A stretch of 62,670 bases of DNA from an uncultured Alistipes sp. Lineage in GTDB: Bacteria > Bacteroidota > Bacteroidia > Bacteroidales > Rikenellaceae. Position numbers and translations under genes: made by a program. Location of the stretch: NCBI GenBank assembly GCA_947364365.1, contig CANASP010000012.1, forward strand, positions 1 to 62,670, in the 5' to 3' direction. Each line of letters begins with the position of its first letter. Within the stretch, counting starts at the first letter, position 1. A model generated the notes under the pieces. That model searched no databases. It saw only the letters and a list, made by a program, of their open reading frames with translations, and had not been told where the DNA came from. Below are positions 15,676 to 23,184 of the stretch, piece by piece.

Positions 15676-16557
15676 ATGCAACAGCAACTCACCCCCGCTT
15701 TCGGGGAGTACGAACTCCTCGATACGGGCAATTTCGAAAAACTGGAGCGCTTCGGCGACTTCGTCACCCGTCGCCCCGAACCGCAGGCCATCTGGCGGCC
15801 TACGCTCTCCGAGACCGAGTGGCGGCGTGCCGACGCCTCGTTTCTGCGCGATGCGTGCAGCGACGAGCGCGGCGAGTGGCGCCTGCGTCCCGGCATGCCG
15901 TCGCGCTGGACAGTGACCTATGCCTCGGAGCGTATGCGGCTGCGCATGCGGCTGGGGCTCACTTCGTTCAAACACGTGGGCCTCTTCCCCGAGCAGGCCG
16001 CCAACTGGGAATTCATCCACGAGCAGTGCTCCCGACTGGGCGCTGCGGGCACGGCGCCGCGCGTGCTCAACCTCTTCGCCTATACGGGCGGCGCGACCCT
16101 CGCGGCGCGGGCCGCCGGGGCCGAGGTGACGCACGTCGACTCGGTCCGGCAGGTCGTCACGTGGGCCCGCGAGAACATGGAGACGAGCGGTCTGGAGGGT
16201 GTGCGGTGGATCGTCGAGGACGCCCTGCGCTTCGTCCGGCGCGAGGAGCGGCGCGGCAACCGCTACCGCGGCATCATCCTCGATCCGCCGGCCTACGGGC
16301 GCGGGGCCAACGGCGAGAAATGGGTCCTGGAGGACAATATCTGCGAGATGCTGGAGTGTTGCGCCCGGCTGCTGGAGCCTTCCGGCGCGTTTCTTGTGCT
16401 GAACCTCTATTCGATGGGGCTCTCGTCGACGCTGGCCCGCACGGCCGTGCGTCAGGCTTTCGGCGCTCCGGCCGACGAGCAGTGGGGCGAGTTGTGCTTC
16501 ACCGACCGCGGCGGCAAGCAGCTGCCGCTGGGAACCTACTACCGCTTCGAGCGGTAG
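15676..16557 (+). CDS. Class I SAM-dependent methyltransferase (RlmI/RlmK-like)
   Basis: 293 residues. After ~100 N-terminal residues with a beta-rich substrate domain (TSFKHVGLFPEQAANWEFI) comes a Rossmann methyltransferase fold: motif I VLNLFAYTGGATLAARAAGA with acidic motif II THVDSV, and the catalytic/binding motif ILDPPAYGRG, all typical of the S-adenosylmethionine-dependent 23S rRNA methyltransferase family (PF10672). Probably methylates an rRNA base in the cytoplasm; the exact position cannot be told. The start MQQQLTPAFGEYE was chosen because upstream sequence is repeat E. Monocistronic by spacing. Confidence 0.85.
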   Translation: MQQQLTPAFGEYELLDTGNFEKLERFGDFVTRRPEPQAIWRPTLSETEWRRADASFLRDACSDERGEWRLRPGMPSRWTVTYASERMRLRMRLGLTSFKHVGLFPEQAANWEFIHEQCSRLGAAGTAPRVLNLFAYTGGATLAARAAGAEVTHVDSVRQVVTWARENMETSGLEGVRWIVEDALRFVRREERRGNRYRGIILDPPAYGRGANGEKWVLEDNICEMLECCARLLEPSGAFLVLNLYSMGLSSTLARTAVRQAFGAPADEQWGELCFTDRGGKQLPLGTYYRFER

Positions 16558-16643
16558 GGGCGGGCAACGTGCCGCGGGTTCCCGCTTCCGAGGGGCGGAC
16601 CGCGCATGGCCTCCCGCGGGCATAATGACTTAACCACTTCCGC

Positions 16644-17774
16644 ATGAACAGCAAGGAATTGTCAAAGTATTTCAAAATCATAAAGCAAAGTGTCGATGAT
16701 TTTGACGATCCGGAGCAGGCGCGGCTTGCGGTCGAAGCGATAACTCCGGCGGCAGAGCAGGGCAATGCGCAGGCGCAATATCTGCTCGGCATGTATTATT
16801 ACACGTTCTATTGTGAGGATTCCTCCCGCTTTCTATGTTGGATGGAGAAAGCGGCGGAGGCCGACAATCTGAAGGCGATAAAATTCCTTGTCGACTATTA
16901 CCGCTTTATCTGCGACGACATGGAGCCGGAGCAGAGAAAGCCGTTGGGCAGGAAATGGCTTTACCGGATGATTGAGGTGCTGAAGAAGAAAGCGGACAAA
17001 GGTGTTGTAAGCGCGGCAAAATCCCTGATGAATCTTTATGTGCATGACCGTCCCGACGATATGACGGAAAAGGAAGGACGGGAAGCTGCCATGATGTGGC
17101 ATGAACGCCTGATCGAGATATTGAGGGAAAAAGCCGAACAGGGAACCGTCAGGGATAAGAAGAATCTGGCTGACGCATTGTATAACGGTTGTGACGTACC
17201 GGAAGAAATTGACAGCTATCTGCCGGACAGGGTAGATGAGGCGGTACGGCTCTATGAGGAGATTTCCGGTGAAAAGAAGGACGGGGCTTCGTATTACGAT
17301 TCAGGCCGGATGTACAGCCGTGAGGTATCTGAAGAAAATGCCTTTGCATGTTACATGAAGGCGGCGGAGCTGGGCTATACCCCGGCATACTATGAGATAG
17401 CGGCCGCATATCTCGACGGCGAAGGTACTAAAAGAGATTTTGATAAAGCGTTTGAATGGTTCAAGAAAGCGGTTGACAATGGAGATACTTCTGCCAAGTT
17501 AAAATTGGCGGAGTGCTACAAACGCGGTGCAGGATGCCAAAGAGATTATGCGGCGGCTATGGCATTGTATCAGCAGGTAGCCGGTGACAAGAGCTTGAAA
17601 AGGTATTCTTTCGCAGATGTGGCAGAGTATGAACTCGGCAATATGTACCTGAAAGGACTTGGCGTTGAGGTCGATTTGCGCAAGGCATACGACTATTTCA
17701 AACAGGCGGCGAAGAACGATAACCGCGCTGCCGAAAATGCGCTGAACAACAAGAAATTCCGCGATTTCAAATAA
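16644..17774 (+). CDS. Sel1-like repeat (TPR-related) protein
   Basis: 376 residues built of helical Sel1 repeats. The clearest are AAEQGNAQAQYLLGMYYY (about 34-51), AAELGYTPAYYEIAAAYLDG (about 235-254), AVDNGDTSAKLKLAECYKRG (about 271-290) and YELGNMYLKGLGVEVDLRKA (about 331-350). No signal peptide, so presumably cytoplasmic, with a protein-protein interaction role. Base composition is clearly different from its neighbours: the gene is rich in AAA, GAT, TAT and TTT codons and close to half GC by eye, whereas flanking genes are about two-thirds GC. That suggests recent acquisition. No partner gene is recognisable next to it. Confidence 0.88.
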   Translation: MNSKELSKYFKIIKQSVDDFDDPEQARLAVEAITPAAEQGNAQAQYLLGMYYYTFYCEDSSRFLCWMEKAAEADNLKAIKFLVDYYRFICDDMEPEQRKPLGRKWLYRMIEVLKKKADKGVVSAAKSLMNLYVHDRPDDMTEKEGREAAMMWHERLIEILREKAEQGTVRDKKNLADALYNGCDVPEEIDSYLPDRVDEAVRLYEEISGEKKDGASYYDSGRMYSREVSEENAFACYMKAAELGYTPAYYEIAAAYLDGEGTKRDFDKAFEWFKKAVDNGDTSAKLKLAECYKRGAGCQRDYAAAMALYQQVAGDKSLKRYSFADVAEYELGNMYLKGLGVEVDLRKAYDYFKQAAKNDNRAAENALNNKKFRDFK

Positions 17775-17835
17775 AGACGACGCATAGCGGAAAAGTTTCC
17801 ACTACGATATTCCACGCTGTAAAAAAAAGAAAACC

Positions 17836-18123
17836 ATGACTTTTCTGATCCTTCTGTTCGGCCTTCTGGGCGGATGCTTCCTCTCGGTGCTGGTGGGAAT
17901 CGTCGGCAGCCGCCGGCGCATCGGCTTCGGCTGGGCCTTCCTGCTCAGCCTCCTCTTCACGCCGCTCGTCGGTTTGCTCATAGCGCTCGTCTCCGACCCG
18001 CTGCCGGGCGGTGCGACGCGCTGGGGCTGCCTGGGCTTCGTCGTGGCATTGCTGGGCATCGTCTGCCTGGCGATCTTCCTCGTGCTGCTCCTGGCCGGAG
18101 GCGCGGTGCTGGCGGCGATCTGA
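17836..18123 (+). CDS. Small hydrophobic membrane protein, unknown function
   Basis: 95 residues, mostly hydrophobic: predicted transmembrane segments at about 3-23 (LILLFGLLGGCFLSVLVGIV), 30-53 (FGWAFLLSLLFTPLVGLLIALV) and 64-92 (LGFVVALLGIVCLAIFLVLLL). An A-rich leader (TAAAAAAAAGAAAACC) precedes the ATG, as usual in Bacteroidetes. GC content is back to the local high value. No family recognised. It converges on the chromate-family gene with 3 bases between the stops. Confidence 0.75.
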   Translation: MTFLILLFGLLGGCFLSVLVGIVGSRRRIGFGWAFLLSLLFTPLVGLLIALVSDPLPGGATRWGCLGFVVALLGIVCLAIFLVLLLAGGAVLAAI

Positions 18124-18126
18124 CCG

Positions 18127-18699
18127 TCAGAACGGATAGTAGATGACGATGCCCGCCGCGGCCGAGAGCGCGATGAGCAGGATGGGGTTGACCTTGCGCC
18201 ACGAGCCGATCATCACGCCGCCGAAGAGCGCCCAGCTCCACGCGTCGATGAAGTTGCGGTCGCCCGGTGCTTCGCTGTGGGGGAAGATCAGCAGCAGCGC
18301 CGCCGCGGCGATCATGCCGACGACGACGGGCCGCATGCCGCGCATGGCCCCCTCGACCAAGCGGTTGTCCTTGAGCCGCAGGAAGAAGCGCGCCACTGCG
18401 ATCATCAGCGTGAGCGACGGCAGACAGACGGCGAAGGTCGCGACGACCGACCCCAGCAGGCCGTAGGCCGCGCCGCCCAGCTGCGATCCGACGGTGTAGC
18501 CCACGTAGGTCGCCGAGTTGATGGCGATCGGTCCCGGGGTGATCTGTGATATGGCCACGATGTCGGCGAACTGGGCGTTGGTCATCCAGGCGTGGCGGAC
18601 GACCACTTCGTTCTGGATGAGCGAGAGCATGGCGTAGCCGCCGCCGAAGCCGAAGAAGCCGATCTTGAGGTAGCTGACGAAGAGTTCTAACAGTAACAT
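18127..18699 (-). CDS. CHR-family (chromate transporter) half protein, second of pair
   Basis: 190 residues, a single CHR domain as in short-chain chromate transporters, which work as pairs. Family signature FFGFGGGYAMLSLIQNE near the N-terminus, then ISQITPGPIAINSATYVGY and several transmembrane helices ending IVIYYPF. Inner-membrane transporter; characterised relatives export chromate, but many CHR proteins in anaerobes have no known substrate. It follows the first CHR gene on the same strand after a 205-base gap that contains a REP-like element and an AT-rich repeat, so it may be transcribed with it or separately. Confidence 0.88.
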   Translation of the reverse strand: MLLLELFVSYLKIGFFGFGGGYAMLSLIQNEVVVRHAWMTNAQFADIVAISQITPGPIAINSATYVGYTVGSQLGGAAYGLLGSVVATFAVCLPSLTLMIAVARFFLRLKDNRLVEGAMRGMRPVVVGMIAAAALLLIFPHSEAPGDRNFIDAWSWALFGGVMIGSWRKVNPILLIALSAAAGIVIYYPF

Positions 18700-18752
18700 T
18701 TCAGGATGACAGGTTATCGGAAGCGGCTCGTTTCGGGGGCAATGTCATTTTT

Positions 18753-18854
18753 CGGACCGCAGCCAGTGGAGGGGCGAGAGCGGCGTAGCCGATACGAGCG
18801 GCCCTCCGCGCCGGGTGGCTGCGGGCCGCCACGCTTCGGAAGGCCCGAAGCGTG
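18753..18854. repeat. GC-rich REP-like palindrome, copy D, with trailing mini-hairpin
   Basis: Core 18753-18829 begins CGGACCGCAGCCAGTGGAGG and ends GGGTGGCTGCGGGCCG with a CCTCCGCGCC inner arm. It is followed by CACGCTTCGG...CCGAAGCGTG (18830-18854). It lies between the two CHR-family genes. Confidence 0.8.
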
Positions 18855-18889
18855 CTCATTTCCTGCAACGACAAGGGGGCAATCCCACT

Positions 18890-18920
18890 TTTAATTTTTC
18901 ATTCTTAATTTTTAATTTTC
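18890..18920. repeat. AT-rich dispersed motif overlapping the CHR gene 3' end
   Basis: TTTTTCATTCTTAATTTTTAATTTT-type sequence, the complement of the AATTAAGAATTAAAAATTA motif. The last codons (KIKN) and the stop of the upstream CHR gene at 18905 lie inside it. The same motif occurs at about 36.07 and 46.74 kb, and a variant at 32.1 kb. Confidence 0.7.
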
Positions 18921-19447
18921 CTCGCCATCCTTAGCTCCCAGGCGATGCCCGCCGCAGCGGCCATCGCGAGGATGGCCACGGGCGACCAGCCGAGCCCCCA
19001 GATCGCGAGGGCCGCGAGGACGATTATGCCGTACATCGCCGCGTGCATGCCGTGCGCGAGCGACAGCACGGGGCCGATGATGAGCGCCACGACGGCCGGG
19101 CGCATCCCCTTGAAGGCGGCGTCGACCACGGCGTTCTGGCGGATGCCGGCGAAGAAGAGGGCAATCAGCAGGATGATCGTGAACGACGGCACCACGGCGC
19201 CCAGCAGCGCCGCCACGGCGCCCCGCATGCCGCGGACCTTGTAGCCCACGAAGACCGACGTGTTGACGGCGATCGGCCCCGGAACCGACTGGGCCAGGGT
19301 CAGCAGGTCGAGAAACTCGCGGCGGTCGATCCAGCGTCGCCGGTCGATGATCTCGCGCTCGATGATGGGGATCATGGCGTAGCCGCCGCCGAAGGTGAAG
19401 AGCCCGATCCGGAAGAACGAGGCGAAGACGGTGCGCAGCGAGACCAT
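18905..19447 (-). CDS. CHR-family (chromate transporter) half protein, first of pair
   Basis: 180 residues from MVSLRTVFASFFRIG. Single CHR domain: LFTFGGGYAMIPIIEREII, TLAQSVPGPIAVNTSVFVGYK, then helices LLGAVVPSFTIILLIALFF and ALIIGPVLSLAHGM. It starts 2 bases after the stop of the ferredoxin/NuoB-like fusion gene, so it is almost certainly in the same operon as the hydrogenase-4-like complex. The C-terminus is defined by an AT-rich repeat. Substrate unknown; chromate export is the textbook role, but the context suggests another anion or an ion-coupled function. Confidence 0.88.
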   Translation of the reverse strand: MVSLRTVFASFFRIGLFTFGGGYAMIPIIEREIIDRRRWIDRREFLDLLTLAQSVPGPIAVNTSVFVGYKVRGMRGAVAALLGAVVPSFTIILLIALFFAGIRQNAVVDAAFKGMRPAVVALIIGPVLSLAHGMHAAMYGIIVLAALAIWGLGWSPVAILAMAAAAGIAWELRMARKIKN

Positions 19448-19449
19448 TC

Positions 19450-20223
19450 CTACCCGCGCGTTTTCTTGCCCAGCAGGGTCCGTATGCCGTCGATGAAGAC
19501 CATCGGGTGCGAGGGGTTGCCCGGCAGCCACAGATCGACGCGGTGGCGCTCGAAGAACGAGCGGTCGACGGCGCGGCTTTCGGCGAACAGCCCGCCCGAG
19601 CAGGCGTCCGTGCCGCACGCGACGAGGATCTTGGGCTCGGCCACGGCCTCATAGCAGATCTCCAGCGCCTCGGCCATGTTGGCCGAGACGGGTCCCGAGA
19701 CCACTACGCCGTCGGCGTGACGCGGCGAGGCGGTGAAGCCGATGCCGAAGCGCCCCAGGTCGAAGTTGACGTTGCCCGTGGCGCCGAGCTCCATCTCGAC
19801 CGAGGCGTCGCCGCCGGCCGAAACCTCGCGCAGCTGGAGCGCCTGGCCGAAGTAGCGGCGGATTTCGGGCCGGACGTCGGCGGGGTCGAACTTCACGCAG
19901 CGGTCGCCCGGGCGGACGACGAGCCCTTCGCGCGTGGGCGCTCCCATGCGGTAGTCGTTGGTGAAGCGGATCGAGCGGGGGGCCCGGCGGGCGCATTCGC
20001 CGCAGAAGAGGCAGCGTCCCAGGTCGAGCGCGAAGGGGGCCGTGGCGATGGCGCCGGTGGGGCAGATCGCGGCGGCCGCCGCGAGCGCCTCGCGCTCCGC
20101 GCTGTCGGCGGGTTCGGTCAGCTCGGGCCGTCCGCGGAACTCCTCGGTGAGCTCCACGGCGTCGAGATCGGGGATGGCCTGCCGGCCGTGGCTCAGCAGG
20201 ACCTTTATCTTCGGAAATATCAT
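19450..20223 (-). CDS. Fused ferredoxin-like (HyfH/NuoI) and NuoB/HycG-like subunit lacking the N2/proximal-cluster cysteines
   Basis: 257 residues. Residues ~45-95 are a ferredoxin-like domain: only Cys54 (ICPTGAI) remains of the first motif, the second is C71LFC74GEC77 with Ala81 in place of the fourth cysteine. By the usual pairing this leaves exactly one complete [4Fe-4S] cluster (Cys71, 74, 77, 54). Residues ~130-255 align with the HycG/NuoB small subunit through RFGIGFTASPRHAD, GPVSANMAEAL and LPGNPSHP. The CGGCNGC segment of HycG is AGGDASV (136-142), the next ligand position is Asp206 (GTDACSGG) and the last is Asn236 (PGNP), so the proximal/N2 cluster cannot form normally. Peripheral subunit of the membrane complex. 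The next gene upstream ends 27 bases away. Confidence 0.88.
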   Translation of the reverse strand: MIFPKIKVLLSHGRQAIPDLDAVELTEEFRGRPELTEPADSAEREALAAAAAICPTGAIATAPFALDLGRCLFCGECARRAPRSIRFTNDYRMGAPTREGLVVRPGDRCVKFDPADVRPEIRRYFGQALQLREVSAGGDASVEMELGATGNVNFDLGRFGIGFTASPRHADGVVVSGPVSANMAEALEICYEAVAEPKILVACGTDACSGGLFAESRAVDRSFFERHRVDLWLPGNPSHPMVFIDGIRTLLGKKTRG

Positions 20224-20250
20224 AGGGAGGCTATTTTCAATTTTCCATCG

Positions 20251-21780
20251 TTACAGGTCATGCCCGCAGTAGGAGAGGTTGAAGCTCTTGTTGCAGATCG
20301 GGAAGTCGGAGATCCCCTCGCCGCGCACGGCCAGCGCCAGCGCCAGCCAGTTGTGGAGGCTCGGGTCCTTCGCGCGGTAGGCAGCGATGCGCCCCTCGGC
20401 GTCGGTCACCGCCACGTGGCATATCTCGCCGCGCCACCCTTCGACAAGCCCTACGGAGAGCGACGAGGGGGCCAGCGGCGCCTCGTAGTCGGGGGCCGCG
20501 CAGGGACTCTCTCCGGCGGCGTATTTCTGTTCGAATTCGGCGACCAGGCGGTCGATGTAGGCGGCCGAGCGGGCCACTTCGCGGCTGCGGACCGCCAGAC
20601 GGGCCATGACGTCGCCCTGACGCATGACGACGGGTTCGTGGTGCAGCTCCCGGGCATAGACGCCCCAGGGATGCGAGGTGCGGATGTCGCGCGCCAGACC
20701 GCTGGCGCGGGCCGCCTGGCCGACGCCGCCGATGCGCTGCATCTCGTTCTCGGCGACGATGCCGCACTGCTCGAAGCGCGCGAGCAGCGTCGGCGAGCTC
20801 TCGATGTCGCGGCGCACCTCGTCGTAGCGGCGCGCGATCTCGGCCACGTTGCGGCGGATCATCGCCGCCTTTTCGGCCGTGAGCGGGTGGTCGGTGCCGT
20901 GGGGCCGGACGAGCCCCTTGCCGAAGCGGTTGCCGCACCACGCCTGTGTGGTGTTGATCGTCATCGTGCGCAGCGCCTCCGAGGCCACCTGCCCCAGCTG
21001 GTATCCCACGTCCATCGACAGCGCTCCCGTGTCGGCGATCTGCATCGCCATGCGTTCGAGTTCGAGCGCCACGGCCCGCTCGCGGTCGAGCTCGGCGGGG
21101 CGGGGACGGCCCGAGAGCTTCTCGATGGCTTCGGCGAAGGCCTCGGCGTGGGCCACGGCGCTGTCGCCGGCGACGGCCTCCGCGAGACACGCCTGCCGCA
21201 GGCGGTTGTGCGTCGCGGCGAAGGCCTCCTCGACGCCGCGGTGCTGGTAGCCCAGCGCGATCTCGAGGTGGAGCACCTGCTCGCCGTTGCAGATGAAGCG
21301 GAAGGCTCCCGGCTCGATGATGCCGGCGTGGATCGGACCCACGTTGACCTCGTGGAGCGACCCGCCCTCGATCGAGTAGAAGGGGTAGTTGTCCATCGAG
21401 CTGCGGCGGTCGAAGCGGTCGTGGGGGAAGCGCAGGGGTTTCTCCCACGGCATGGCGTCGAACCGCACGCCGTAGCGCTCGGCGATGTCGCGCTCGAAGG
21501 GGTGCATCTGGGCGTGGCGCGCCGTGAGCGACGGCAGCGGCATGTCGTCGTAATACTCCATGGCGTGCGACGCGACGAGCACCCGCCCCTCGGCGTCGTC
21601 GAGCAGCAGCAGGAAGAAGCGCAGGCGTCCGCCGTCGGGCAGGGCGAAGTAGTGGGCCACGTGGTAGCGCGGCTCGGCGAGCCGCGCCGCGACGTCGTCG
21701 TAGAAGGCGGCGTAGGAGACCTCGGGAATGTCGGCCAGAGGGATCGACGGGGCCGTATTGTCGGTTACGTAGTAGTTCAT
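20251..21780 (-). CDS. HycE/HyfG-like large subunit (NuoC-NuoD fusion) without NiFe ligands
   Basis: 509 residues. The N-terminal ~125 residues resemble the NuoC 30-kDa domain (FERDIAERYGVRFDAMPWEK). Residues ~140-509 are the NuoD/HycE domain (VNVGPIHAGIIEPGAFRF, LGYQHRGVEEAF, GALSMDVGYQLG). In [NiFe] hydrogenases two CxxC pairs hold the metal. Here the first is A204GDS207 (in AVAGDSAVAH) and the C-terminal one is DFPICNKSF with a single misplaced Cys496, so no NiFe site is possible. This matches the Ehr (energy-converting hydrogenase-related) class rather than a hydrogenase. Its start overlaps the upstream gene by ATGA. Redox partner and reaction are unknown. Confidence 0.9.
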   Translation of the reverse strand: MNYYVTDNTAPSIPLADIPEVSYAAFYDDVAARLAEPRYHVAHYFALPDGGRLRFFLLLLDDAEGRVLVASHAMEYYDDMPLPSLTARHAQMHPFERDIAERYGVRFDAMPWEKPLRFPHDRFDRRSSMDNYPFYSIEGGSLHEVNVGPIHAGIIEPGAFRFICNGEQVLHLEIALGYQHRGVEEAFAATHNRLRQACLAEAVAGDSAVAHAEAFAEAIEKLSGRPRPAELDRERAVALELERMAMQIADTGALSMDVGYQLGQVASEALRTMTINTTQAWCGNRFGKGLVRPHGTDHPLTAEKAAMIRRNVAEIARRYDEVRRDIESSPTLLARFEQCGIVAENEMQRIGGVGQAARASGLARDIRTSHPWGVYARELHHEPVVMRQGDVMARLAVRSREVARSAAYIDRLVAEFEQKYAAGESPCAAPDYEAPLAPSSLSVGLVEGWRGEICHVAVTDAEGRIAAYRAKDPSLHNWLALALAVRGEGISDFPICNKSFNLSYCGHDL

Positions 21781-23180
21781 AACGTAGCGATTTCGGTGAT
21801 GATGCGTTGCAGCAGCGCGGGCTGCCAGAGACCCATGACGAGGGCGATCGCCAGCAGCGAGAGGGCCGACCACGACAGGGCCTTGTCCACGCCCGAGGGA
21901 TGCAGCTGGTCCTGGTTGGGCTGGTAGCAGAGGCGGATCATGCGCGCGCAGAACGAGTAGATGACGATGCAGGTGAGCAGCAGGATGGCTGCGAGCACCC
22001 ACCAGCGCTCCGCGGCGGCGGCCTCCGAGAGGATCATCAGCTCGGAGACGAACAACGGCGAGGGCGGGAAGGCGACCAGCGCCACCATGCCGATCAGCAG
22101 CCCCACGGCCCCCACGCGGTTGATGCGCATGTAGTCGCCCAGGCGGTTGATGCGGTAGCCGTCGTAGACCTGGCGCACGACGCCCATCTGGAGGAAGAGG
22201 CTGCTCTTGACGAAGGTGTGGCAGACGACGTGGAAGACCGCGGCCCAGACCCCCGCGCCGCCGATCCCCAGACCGATGGCGGCGATGCCCATGTTTTCGA
22301 CCGTGGAGTAGGAGAGGAAGCGCTTGTAGTTGTTGGTGCGGCGCAGGAACAGCGCGCCGACGGCCAGCGAGAGCAGACCGGCGATGAGCAGCACGCCCCG
22401 CACCCAGCCGAAGACTTCGGTCGAGGCGTAGAGCCGGTAGATGCGCAGGATCGCCAGGAAGCCGGCGTTGACCAGTCCCGTCGAGATGAGGGCCGAGGCG
22501 GGGGCCGGCGCGGCGAAGTTGGCGTCGACGCCCACGGTGTAGAGCGGGAAGAGCTCCATCTTGCAGCTGTAGCCGCAGAGTATGAGCAGGAAGGCGATCT
22601 TCAGATAGAGCGGGTTGCTCGCGGTGAGGGCCGTGGCGACGGCTTCGTAGCCCAGCGACTCGCCGCGGGTGGCCGAGGCCAGCAGCAGGATGCCGAGGTA
22701 GGCCATGGCGATGCCCGTCGAGCAGACGAACAGGTATTTCCACGCCGCCTCGAGCGCCGGGGCCGTGCGGCGGTAGTAGATCAGGCCGGCCGAGCAGAGC
22801 GTGGTGGCTTCGAGGAAGACCCACGTGAGGGCCAGGTTGTCGGCGAAATAGGCGCCGGCGATGGCCGTGGTGAGCAGCAGCAGCAGCCCCGTGTAGGTGC
22901 GCAGGTGGTTGAATCGGCTCTCTTTGAGATAGGCCTCCGAGTGGTGGAAGGCGTAGAGCGAGACGACGGTGAGCAGCAGGTAGAAGAGCGTGCCCGGCGC
23001 GTCGAAGACGAAGAGGCCGCCTGCGTGGCGGGTGCCGGCCAGGCCGCCCCAGCAGAGCGCGCCCAGCAGCGCGATCTGCACGGCATAGAAGAGCAGCCCG
23101 GCGGCGTAGAGCGCCCGGCGGCTCCGCACGACGAAGGCCGCCGAGGCGACCGCGATGGATGCGATGAGGTAGAGTATCAT
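21777..23180 (-). CDS. Antiporter-like membrane subunit (HyfF/NuoN-like)
   Basis: 467 residues, about 14 predicted transmembrane helices. Belongs to the proton_antipo_M family shared by complex I NuoL/M/N, Mrp antiporters and HyfB/D/F. Typical pieces: FFADNLALTWVFLEATTLCS-like helix with conserved glutamate (LTWVFLEATTLCSAGLIYY), the GYSCKMELFPLYTVGVDANF lysine helix, and NNYKRFLSYSTVENMGI. Expected to translocate H+ or Na+ in the inner membrane when the peripheral arm turns over. It starts 4 bases after the HyfE-like gene and overlaps the next gene by four bases (ATGA). Confidence 0.9.
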   Translation of the reverse strand: MILYLIASIAVASAAFVVRSRRALYAAGLLFYAVQIALLGALCWGGLAGTRHAGGLFVFDAPGTLFYLLLTVVSLYAFHHSEAYLKESRFNHLRTYTGLLLLLTTAIAGAYFADNLALTWVFLEATTLCSAGLIYYRRTAPALEAAWKYLFVCSTGIAMAYLGILLLASATRGESLGYEAVATALTASNPLYLKIAFLLILCGYSCKMELFPLYTVGVDANFAAPAPASALISTGLVNAGFLAILRIYRLYASTEVFGWVRGVLLIAGLLSLAVGALFLRRTNNYKRFLSYSTVENMGIAAIGLGIGGAGVWAAVFHVVCHTFVKSSLFLQMGVVRQVYDGYRINRLGDYMRINRVGAVGLLIGMVALVAFPPSPLFVSELMILSEAAAAERWWVLAAILLLTCIVIYSFCARMIRLCYQPNQDQLHPSGVDKALSWSALSLLAIALVMGLWQPALLQRIITEIATL

Positions 23181-23184
23181 GGGA

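Noticed and set aside
12852-15896. 1014-codon minus-strand open frame opposite the GH2 gene
   Set aside because: Shadow of the beta-galactosidase coding sequence; His/Val/Arg/Gly-rich without domains.
19507-21927. 806-codon plus-strand open frame across the large and fused subunits
   Set aside because: Antisense shadow; the minus strand carries conserved NuoCD and NuoB signatures with operon-style overlaps.
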